Shown here one piece after another: positions 1 through 5,053 of a stretch of 5,053 bases of DNA. The DNA is taken from assembly GCA_027004335.1 (NCBI GenBank), contig JALTID010000033.1, positions 1-5,053 of the forward strand, given 5' to 3'. A program made the translations under genes and the position numbers. Every line of letters begins with the position of its first letter. Position 1 is the stretch's first letter. This stretch comes from a bacterium. GTDB lineage: Bacteria > JALSQH01. The notes under the pieces were generated by a model. That model was not told where the DNA came from. It did not search any database and saw nothing but the letters and a program-made list of their open reading frames with translations.

Positions 1-1
1 A

Positions 2-40
2 AGTCTTGTTGTCATCTTGTTACTTTTTATTACTTCATGT
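2..40 (+). other. Lipoprotein signal peptide core and lipobox of paralogue A
   Basis: The first codons encode an uninterrupted hydrophobic run that ends in I-T-S-C, with the Cys codon at 38-40 followed by Gly-Gly. This fits the signal peptidase II consensus. The positively charged n-region and start codon are not in the window. The basic, hydrophilic stretch just after the Cys (NKERKGE) fits a flexible tether. Confidence 0.85.
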
Positions 41-2308
41 GGAGGAAACAAAGAGAGAAAAGGAGAAACCTGTGCTCCTGGTGTTTACATTGAGGGGCAT
101 TCAGGTTCTACTATTCAGCTTCAGGAGGGCAAAATAAATACCCTTGTAGCTCAGGTAAACACATGCAAGCTCAAGGACAAAAACTTCACATACTCATGGT
201 ATCTTGATGACGGCGATCAACCAGTATCATCAACTAACAAATACGACTACATAAGTTGTAAATCAGATGTGGGAACACATAAGCTAAAAATAGTCGCAGC
301 AAGTATTGACTCTAACATTGTGTTGCAAAAAACATATACAGTGAAAGTGATTGAGGTACCCAATCCTCCCAAACCTTCCTGCTATGGGGATGCTATGAAC
401 ACCGTAAGAACAGGTTATGTTCAGGGATTCACCTCAGCGGTAAGCTGTCTTGAAAATTACTTGAAGGAGTATGTATGTGATGTTGATGCCAACTTTGCCG
501 CGGGATTGGGAAAAGAGGTCCTATTTCTAATGAGCATAGAAAATCTCTATAATAATCATACCAGTTTAACAGAAAAAGATATTAAATCCATCGGTGATAA
601 CACCATTATGCCCATGGTAAATCATTTTAAAGTTGTGATGGAAAAAGCCCCAAAGGATTGGTCCTTTTTTGAAGAAGGACTATATGACATTGTTGTTTTT
701 GACGGAAAAGAAAGGTACATGGGAAAATTTGATATATCACTCCATGGGGAATTTGATTTAGGGGAAATTTATTTTCTTGTATCTCAGGCAAGTGCTATGG
801 AAGGAGGGTACTATATGGCGACTGCATTTAACGGCCTCCTTGACCATTTTCTCAAGGTTCCCTTTGATTTCAGTATACAATCTGAAATCAAGAGATTTGT
901 GGGAAAAATGATTGATGATCCGAAATTTCTAACTTTTGCAGGAAGAGATGGTCAGGAGGGTAAGGAGAATCTACTCCTTGCCAGAGGTGCATTTATTGAT
1001 TCTGTTCATCTAATACAGGAGATGTTTGCGGAGATAAAATCAGAAACAGATGATCAGAGTGACGACCTGCTGAGATATTGGGATTGTGGCTCAGACGCCA
1101 TATGTCCACCAGCCAGCGAGTGCCCTGGAGGAGCTTCATGGATAGACCCGGTAAATGGTGACCCACCCGAGTATGATCCAAACAAATATAGCAGTTGTCA
1201 GGATGCAGGGAATGATTATGATGACAGGAATCACAATGGGCAGTGTGACGAAGGATGGCAGAAAACAGGGCCGGACAAAGATGGAACAGAATGTAATAAT
1301 AAATATGACGATGGAGAACCTCTCGGAACTGAGATACTTGGGTTCCCAGATTTTAAAGTTATCAACATAGCTTCTGATCTTTCTCAGATTCTTATTGCAC
1401 AAAACGAAATTGAGCTGAGTTTAATTGGTCCAGACCATCCTCTTGATTTTGATAGAATGGCGGGGATGCAGGAGGGAACAGTTAAAAGTGCTATGGATAC
1501 CATGGGACTCCCCTACCCTGAGGTGAGACTCAGTGAAGTTTTTCTTACCCCTACTGAGGCAAGATTATTAGTTCCACTCTACAGTATTTCCAAAAGATAC
1601 TTCATAATTGACAATGAATATGAGCCTTTTAAAGATACAGGATATGATGGATGCACAGATAAATATGAAGATGGAAATGGAGGATGTGTCTCGGATCCAT
1701 CACTTTCTCCCTACGACCCGATAAAAGACCCTGATCCGAACCACGATGATATTGATCTTTCTTGTGCTCCAACCTGTAATCAGAATGACGGTTACGACAA
1801 CGACGGAGATGGATGTATTGATGAGGATAATCACACTAAATTTGGAAATGTCCCCGGAGATATTGGAGCAGAAGGTAATCTTGTATTTGACTTCATAGAT
1901 GAAAATGGAAATGGAAAACATGATTCAGGTGAGAAATCAGAACCTTTTGAAGATATTGGAATTAATGGTGTCCCCGGATCTGCAGGAAATGGCAAGTGGG
2001 ATACAAAAGATATGACTCATACATGGCCCAATGGTTCAGATGTAGGACCTGTAACTGATGTCACAATGACTGACCCAAGAGACGGATGTGCACCATACGA
2101 CCCGGAAGGAGAATTAATCGATTTTTACTATCTCTTTTTCCCCGATCCAACATTTTCCAGGTTTTTAATATTAGATTGGAATCATAAGAACATAGATAAT
2201 GAGGATCTTAATGACCATGCAAAGCTTCACAGATTTGTTTCAAAAGCTTTCGATCTACTTCAACAGGTAGGGATTTATGATAATGGCGTCCACAAGCCGT
2301 GTAAATAG
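2..2308 (+). CDS. Large cysteine-rich lipoprotein with EF-hand-like acidic segments, paralogue A (5' partial)
   Basis: Unrecognised envelope lipoprotein; the function is unknown. The frame is open from base 2 and ends at TAG 2306-2308. A TTG at 17 could be read as a start, but it falls inside the signal-peptide hydrophobic core (SLVVILLLFITSC), so the true start lies left of the window. Residues below count from that TTG. The lipobox ITS-C puts the lipidated Cys at 8. Residues 22-114 form an Ig/PKD-like beta domain (YSWYLDDG, then GTHKLKIVA). Residues 122-365 are a mostly helical domain with Cys 122, 144, 154, 357 and 363. Residues 387-434 are acidic segment 1, 435-540 a conserved core, 544-690 acidic segment 2 (YDNDGDGCIDE), and 700-763 a C-terminal domain. 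It is collinear with the next gene, its paralogue, and overlaps it by 32 nt. It has about nine Cys in the acidic segments where the paralogue has one. The coding call is very sure; lipoprotein localisation is likely; function is not assignable. Confidence 0.93.
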   Translation, partial: SLVVILLLFITSCGGNKERKGETCAPGVYIEGHSGSTIQLQEGKINTLVAQVNTCKLKDKNFTYSWYLDDGDQPVSSTNKYDYISCKSDVGTHKLKIVAASIDSNIVLQKTYTVKVIEVPNPPKPSCYGDAMNTVRTGYVQGFTSAVSCLENYLKEYVCDVDANFAAGLGKEVLFLMSIENLYNNHTSLTEKDIKSIGDNTIMPMVNHFKVVMEKAPKDWSFFEEGLYDIVVFDGKERYMGKFDISLHGEFDLGEIYFLVSQASAMEGGYYMATAFNGLLDHFLKVPFDFSIQSEIKRFVGKMIDDPKFLTFAGRDGQEGKENLLLARGAFIDSVHLIQEMFAEIKSETDDQSDDLLRYWDCGSDAICPPASECPGGASWIDPVNGDPPEYDPNKYSSCQDAGNDYDDRNHNGQCDEGWQKTGPDKDGTECNNKYDDGEPLGTEILGFPDFKVINIASDLSQILIAQNEIELSLIGPDHPLDFDRMAGMQEGTVKSAMDTMGLPYPEVRLSEVFLTPTEARLLVPLYSISKRYFIIDNEYEPFKDTGYDGCTDKYEDGNGGCVSDPSLSPYDPIKDPDPNHDDIDLSCAPTCNQNDGYDNDGDGCIDEDNHTKFGNVPGDIGAEGNLVFDFIDENGNGKHDSGEKSEPFEDIGINGVPGSAGNGKWDTKDMTHTWPNGSDVGPVTDVTMTDPRDGCAPYDPEGELIDFYYLFFPDPTFSRFLILDWNHKNIDNEDLNDHAKLHRFVSKAFDLLQQVGIYDNGVHKPCK
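80..358 (+). other. Ig/PKD-like N-terminal domain of paralogue A
   Basis: Residues 22-114 alternate hydrophobic and polar residues in a beta pattern. A W-Y-L-D-D-G strand-turn and a late GTHKLKIVA strand recall PKD and Ig-like folds. Cys 50 and Cys 81 correspond to Cys 65 and 93 of paralogue B and could form the intradomain disulfide. Fold assignment is by pattern only. Confidence 0.55.
1175..1318 (+). repeat. Acidic EF-hand-like segment 1 of paralogue A
   Basis: Residues 387-434 (from the TTG at 17) are rich in Asp, Asn, Gly and Glu. They contain one clear D-x-N-x-N-G-x-x-D loop (DRNHNGQCDEG, 403-413) and a second looser DKDG element at 420-423, ending in DDGEP. Cys 394, 410 and 426 lie within it. 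Loops of this type in EF-hand, dockerin and thrombospondin type-3 families bind calcium; binding here is inferred. Confidence 0.7.
1646..2086 (+). repeat. Acidic EF-hand/TSP3-like segment 2 of paralogue A
   Basis: Residues 544-690 carry a D-x-D-x-D-G-x-x-D loop (YDNDGDGCIDED, 593-604) and a D-x-N-x-N-G-x-x-D-x-G-E loop (628-639), then EPFEDIG and NGKWD elements. Cys 546, 557, 583, 587 and 600 are interspersed. The combination resembles thrombospondin type-3 repeats and the bacterial 'DND.DG..DE' metal-binding motif, without a clean match to either. Confidence 0.7.
2265..2272 (+). promoter_or_regulatory. Probable ribosome binding site of paralogue B
   Basis: AGGTAGGG lies inside the coding sequence of paralogue A. 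Its two AGG cores are 9 and 5 nt from ATG 2277, which favours that codon over ATG 2283 (15 and 11 nt). The match to the Shine-Dalgarno consensus is only partial, so coupling to ribosomes finishing paralogue A may also matter. Confidence 0.5.
2277..2308 (+). other. 32-nt out-of-frame overlap of the two lipoprotein genes
   Basis: The last ten codons and stop of paralogue A overlap the first eleven codons of paralogue B in a different frame. Lining up the two C-termini, the homologous part of A ends at about Y754 (codon 2276-2278). The remaining nine residues of A are encoded by the overlap only. This supports co-transcription and translational coupling. Confidence 0.85.
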
Positions 2309-2363
2309 GAAGATTATTACTGGATTACTTCTTGTCCTTCTTTTAACGCTATCCGCGGGATGT
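2277..2363 (+). other. Lipoprotein signal peptide and lipobox of paralogue B
   Basis: This encodes a 28-residue signal peptide: basic n-region (R8, R11, K12), Leu-rich core, then S-A-G before Cys 29 (codon 2361-2363) and a Gly-Gly-Gly tether. Leu sits at -4 and Ser at -3, slightly off the commonest L-x-G-C form but within the accepted lipobox pattern. The first 32 nt are shared with the end of the upstream gene. Confidence 0.88.
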
Positions 2364-4463
2364 GGAGGAGGCGAGTGTCAGCCGGGATTCTCTGTTACAT
2401 CTCCATCCTCCAGTAATGTAGAAATAATTGAGGGAAAAATCCGGAACTTTAGTTTCAACTTAAGGAGTTGTAGTGGAAAAATTTCTAAGATTAACTGGAA
2501 CCTTGATGATAAACCCTATGCTGAAGATTTAACCATGGTTACAATAGAGGGGTGTCCCGATCTGGAAGGTCAACACTCTCTGAAACTGGTCGTAAGAACA
2601 ACAAAAACCACAATTTCAAAATCATGGAAGATCAACATCGTTAACAAAGCTGATCCCGATAAACCTGAATGTTATGGAAAAGCACTTGATACTGTTCAAA
2701 GTGGTATTATAGGCGTTTCCTCATCAGAAAGTCCAACAGGCATGAATATGAGTGATGCTTATCAATGCTTTGAGGAGTATTTGAAAAAATCCCCATGCAA
2801 TCTTGAAGCGAACATGGCAGCAGGAATAGCTCATCTTTCACTGACTCTTGCCAATGCACCTATGCATCTTGCTCTTGCCTTTTCCGCATCTAACAACGGG
2901 GTAGAATCTTTTATTCAAAGTGAGATTGATCCCTTGATCACTTATTTTGGAACAGTGGCGGAGCATGGTAATTCAAGATTTACTTTTCCTGTAAATAACC
3001 TGCTCATCAATATACCAATAGCTGATCTCACATTTAATCTCTCTGGAGAGTGGGGCGTAGAAGAAGCAAAAACTCTCACTTCTCTACTTACTACTTTAAA
3101 AGGCTTACTTTATACTGGGCTTGCTTACAATGGATTTTATGAATTACCTCTGATAATGATAGGGAAGAATCCTGAGAAGTCATTGATTTCGCGTATTAAA
3201 ATAGATGAAACTTTCCTCATGCTTACAGGCAAAAATGGAGAAAAGGGTAAAGAGTACCTTACCAAAGCACAGCAACTTCTTGTACAGGGTTTAACTGAAA
3301 TGGTAGATGCAATACTTTCCGTGGAATCAGAACCAGATCCAGTTAATCATGTTATTAAATACTGGGATTGTGGAAAAGATGCAGTCTGCCCACCAAAGTA
3401 TTCAGATTATCCCGATGGAGACCCGGCTGAGCCTTACGAAGATTCCAATCATAATGGTCGGTATGATCAGGGGGAAAAATATGAGGATCTCAATGGCAAT
3501 GGCAGATGGAATGACTCCTGGGAAAATATTGGACCTGACGAAGGAGAAGATGATGGTCAATATACTGACGGAGAGCCTATCGGTACTGATATAATAGCAG
3601 GACACAGAATAAGGTTCTCTGCTGGAACAAGGCTTATTAATATTATCACAACGGTGAGAGATAATATAAAGGGACCAGATCCGCTCAACCTTGATAAATT
3701 CTTCGGAGTCCCTGAAGGAACCATGCGAAAACAATTTAATCAGTTTGGAATTCCCTATCCTGAAATAAGGCTCTCAGAATTTTATGTAACTCCCAGTAAC
3801 TTAAGAAACATGCTCCCACTTTATTCAATATCAAAAGAGAAGTTTTTCAATCAACCTGAAATGGAACCCTACAAAGATTGGGGTGTGGATCAGCTTAAAG
3901 ATGAAGATGAGCCATACTATGATCCAGCAACCAACCCGGATCCTGATCACGACGATTATGACCTCCAGACAAATATGAATGACGGGTATGATAATGATGG
4001 TGATGGATATATAGATGAACGCGATCCCAATGGTGATTACGGTCTTGAAGGAAATCAGAAATACGACTATCTTGATACAGCACCTACCAATGGTAAACAG
4101 GATATAGGAGAAAAATGTGAACCCTTCTACGATGTGGGAATTACCACACCCAATGGTATCTACGGAAAAGACAATGGAGTATGGGATGAGCTTGACACAG
4201 ATCACGCGTGGCCTAAAGGGGATGATGTAGGAGGACCTGAAGTTAATATAGATATTGATCCAAAAGATGGAACCACCAAAGATAAAGATCAGCGGTTAAT
4301 TGATGAATTTTATCTGTTTTTCCCCGATGCCACATTCAGTGGTGTATTAACATTTCCTGACCCCACTGTGAATGTGGATGGCAAAACTCTCACAAGAAAT
4401 GCAGAGTTATTTAGATTCATCGGCAAGATGAAAGAAAACGCTTATTATTTCTTCGGATATTAA
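2277..4463 (+). CDS. Large lipoprotein with EF-hand-like acidic segments, paralogue B (complete)
   Basis: Unrecognised 728-aa lipoprotein, paralogous to the gene just upstream; the function is unknown. The signal peptide has basic residues R8, R11 and K12, a hydrophobic stretch 13-25, and lipobox SAG-C with the lipidated Cys at 29. Gly at +2 suggests outer-membrane rather than inner-membrane retention. Residues 38-123 are an Ig/PKD-like domain with Cys 65 and 93. Residues 132-373 are a helical domain with Cys 132, 164, 174, 365 and 371. Residues 380-433 are acidic segment 1 with two EF-like loops 15 residues apart. Residues 434-535 hold the conserved core (PYPEIRLSE, then PLYSISK). Residues 541-665 are acidic segment 2 (YDNDGDGYIDE), and 674-728 a C-terminal block (LIDEFYLFFPD). 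ATG 2277 is chosen because it sits 5-9 nt from AGG motifs; ATG 2283 is a possible alternative. Overlap with the upstream gene implies one mRNA and coupled translation. Coding and export are well supported; calcium binding is inferred from the motifs. Confidence 0.95.
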   Translation: MIMASTSRVNRKIITGLLLVLLLTLSAGCGGGECQPGFSVTSPSSSNVEIIEGKIRNFSFNLRSCSGKISKINWNLDDKPYAEDLTMVTIEGCPDLEGQHSLKLVVRTTKTTISKSWKINIVNKADPDKPECYGKALDTVQSGIIGVSSSESPTGMNMSDAYQCFEEYLKKSPCNLEANMAAGIAHLSLTLANAPMHLALAFSASNNGVESFIQSEIDPLITYFGTVAEHGNSRFTFPVNNLLINIPIADLTFNLSGEWGVEEAKTLTSLLTTLKGLLYTGLAYNGFYELPLIMIGKNPEKSLISRIKIDETFLMLTGKNGEKGKEYLTKAQQLLVQGLTEMVDAILSVESEPDPVNHVIKYWDCGKDAVCPPKYSDYPDGDPAEPYEDSNHNGRYDQGEKYEDLNGNGRWNDSWENIGPDEGEDDGQYTDGEPIGTDIIAGHRIRFSAGTRLINIITTVRDNIKGPDPLNLDKFFGVPEGTMRKQFNQFGIPYPEIRLSEFYVTPSNLRNMLPLYSISKEKFFNQPEMEPYKDWGVDQLKDEDEPYYDPATNPDPDHDDYDLQTNMNDGYDNDGDGYIDERDPNGDYGLEGNQKYDYLDTAPTNGKQDIGEKCEPFYDVGITTPNGIYGKDNGVWDELDTDHAWPKGDDVGGPEVNIDIDPKDGTTKDKDQRLIDEFYLFFPDATFSGVLTFPDPTVNVDGKTLTRNAELFRFIGKMKENAYYFFGY
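2388..2645 (+). other. Ig/PKD-like N-terminal domain of paralogue B
   Basis: Residues 38-123 match the corresponding domain of paralogue A in order: IIEGKI near the start, then INWNLDD, a Cys (93), GQHSLKLVV and a closing beta strand before the Pro-rich linker. Cys 65 and 93 are the likely disulfide pair. Fold assignment is by pattern only. Confidence 0.55.
3414..3575 (+). repeat. Acidic EF-hand-like segment 1 of paralogue B, with tandem 15-residue loops
   Basis: Residues 380-433 contain two consecutive loops, DSNHNGRYDQGE (389-400) and DLNGNGRWND (404-413). They are spaced 15 residues (45 nt) apart and joined by a KYE linker. Both follow D-x-N-x-N-G-x-x-(D/N). The segment ends in TDGEP, matching DDGEP of paralogue A. 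Confidence 0.75.
3897..4271 (+). repeat. Acidic EF-hand/TSP3-like segment 2 of paralogue B
   Basis: Residues 541-665 include DPDHDDYD, the loop YDNDGDGYIDE (571-581), NGKQDIGEKCEPFYDVG (605-621), NGVWDELD (633-640) and DIDPKDG (659-665). It is collinear with segment 2 of paralogue A but has only one Cys (614). Calcium coordination is inferred from Asp/Asn spacing. Confidence 0.72.
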
Positions 4464-4464
4464 A

Positions 4465-5053
4465 TTACTCTTTGAAAAGTGCCTGATAATACAATTTAGC
4501 AAGCTGGTTATTAGGAAATTCTAAAATTATCTCTTTAAATACCTCCTTAGATTCCTCTTTTTCTCCCATTGCATAATAAACAAGGCCCAAATTGATATAA
4601 GCCTGTTGATATTTTGGGTTTATTTTGAGAGCTTTTTTCAAATGCTCAATAGCTTTATCATACTCCCCTATTTCTTTATATGCCATTGCTATCTTATTTC
4701 TGATATCTGCAAAATCTGGTCTTAATTTTATTGCATTGTTGTACTCATCAACTGCCTCCTTGAAAAGCCCCAAATCCACATAAATATCAGCTATCTGCAG
4801 GTGAAGATTGGCAAGTTTTGCTCTGACATGAGCATCTTTTATCCTCTGATCCCCAACCTTCACTTTCGTTCCCTGAAGTGCTTTTTCATACGCTTCTCTT
4901 GCCTTCTCATACTCTCCGATGTCACTGTAAACTATAGCTAAATTGAGAGCTGCTTCCACATACCCCTGATTGATAGAAAGAGCCTTCTCAAGGTATATCC
5001 TCGCTCTCTCTATATCACCCTCCATCTGGTAGATCACTCCAAGCATGTTAAAA
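4465..5053 (-). CDS. Tetratricopeptide-repeat protein (5' partial, C-terminal portion)
   Basis: This is the C-terminal part of a TPR protein; such helical-repeat scaffolds usually mediate protein-protein contacts. The stop is TAA at 4467-4465. An ATG at 5046-5044 gives 193 residues, but it falls within helix A of a repeat and the frame stays open to the edge (codons for F and N precede it), so the gene probably begins outside the window. Counting from that ATG, repeats lie at about 1-27 (partial), 28-60, 77-110, 111-144 and 145-178, followed by a capping helix at 180-193. The repeats show the standard LG/Y/A/F/A/P pattern, for example LGVIYQMEGD, KALKINP and NLGLVYYAMG. A charged insert of about 16 residues at 61-76 separates the second and third full units. 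No enzyme domain or membrane segment is visible in the part seen. It converges on the lipoprotein pair with one base between stops. TPR assignment is firm; the specific role is unknown. Confidence 0.93.
   Translation of the reverse strand, partial: FNMLGVIYQMEGDIERARIYLEKALSINQGYVEAALNLAIVYSDIGEYEKAREAYEKALQGTKVKVGDQRIKDAHVRAKLANLHLQIADIYVDLGLFKEAVDEYNNAIKLRPDFADIRNKIAMAYKEIGEYDKAIEHLKKALKINPKYQQAYINLGLVYYAMGEKEESKEVFKEIILEFPNNQLAKLYYQALFKE

Noticed and set aside
17-19. TTG as the start codon of paralogue A
   Set aside because: It would leave only seven residues before the lipobox Cys and no basic n-region. The frame is open upstream and already hydrophobic, so the start is outside the window.
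1136-1402. Open frames on both strands within 993-1402 and on the - strand at 1700-1921
   Set aside because: They are shadows of paralogue A in its acidic segments, with no ribosome binding site or coherent protein pattern.
1787-1825. DNDGDG..DE motif as a true dockerin or calmodulin-type EF-hand domain
   Set aside because: The flanking helices and the paired 22-residue spacing of dockerin, and the position-12 Glu of EF-hands, are not evident. Only the loop resemblance is supported.
2221-2250. Inverted repeat AAAGCTT / AAGCTTT with a 16-nt spacer upstream of paralogue B
   Set aside because: The stem is only 7 bp and AT-rich, each arm is itself nearly palindromic, it lies inside coding sequence, and no T-run follows. 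Chance is adequate.
3831-4205. A 124-codon open frame on the - strand coding an Ile/Val-rich, membrane-like peptide, and a similar one at 3402-3734
   Set aside because: Both lie wholly antisense to the acidic segments of paralogue B. Asp/Asn codons (GAT, GAC, AAT) read backwards give Ile/Val codons and few stops, so the hydrophobicity is a by-product of the sense strand.
4465-4481. Short hairpin (ACTcTTT-ga-AAAGT) at the convergent junction as a terminator
   Set aside because: The stem is about five A/T-rich pairs with a bulge, and there is no T-tract on either strand.
5044-5046. ATG as the true start of the TPR gene
   Set aside because: It falls in the middle of a TPR helix A and the frame remains open to the window edge. 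No upstream ribosome binding site can be seen.

Overview
The window holds three protein genes and almost no non-coding DNA. Two are large tandem lipoprotein genes on the + strand (positions 2-2308 and 2277-4463). The third is a tetratricopeptide-repeat (TPR) gene on the - strand (5053-4465) that runs off the right edge. The DNA is moderately AT-rich, about 40% GC by eye. Lipobox signal peptides, with Gly after the lipidated Cys and no Asp at +2, suggest a diderm (Gram-negative-type) bacterium. Asp/Asn/Gly-rich EF-hand-like loops in large secreted proteins are frequent in Deltaproteobacteria-like and uncultivated candidate-phylum genomes. That placement is inference only, because there is no phylogenetic marker here.

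Region by region: 2-2308 encodes lipoprotein A. Its start codon lies left of the window, and the sequence begins inside the signal-peptide hydrophobic core. Positions 2277-4463 encode lipoprotein B, complete at 728 aa, starting inside the last codons of A (32-nt overlap, shifted frame). A and B are collinear paralogues. Both run lipobox, Ig/PKD-like domain, Cys-containing helical domain, acidic Ca-loop segment 1, a strongly conserved 'PYPE..RLSE...PLYSISK' core, acidic Ca-loop segment 2, and a C-terminal 'LID.(F/Y)YLFFPD.TFS' block. Besides the lipidated Cys, eight cysteines appear to be conserved between them. I do not recognise the family and assign no gene symbol.

Positions 4465-5053 (- strand) encode the C-terminal part of a TPR protein with about five repeats. 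Its stop codon is one base from the stop of lipoprotein B, so the genes converge tail to tail with no room for a separate terminator and none visible.

A and B are almost certainly co-transcribed and translationally coupled. They probably sit on the cell envelope as a pair of calcium-stabilised, disulfide-containing lipoproteins, possibly acting together. The TPR gene is on the opposite strand and need not be related in function. No tRNA, rRNA, CRISPR array, insertion sequence, riboswitch or convincing terminator was seen, and there is no gene-free stretch of 300 bases.
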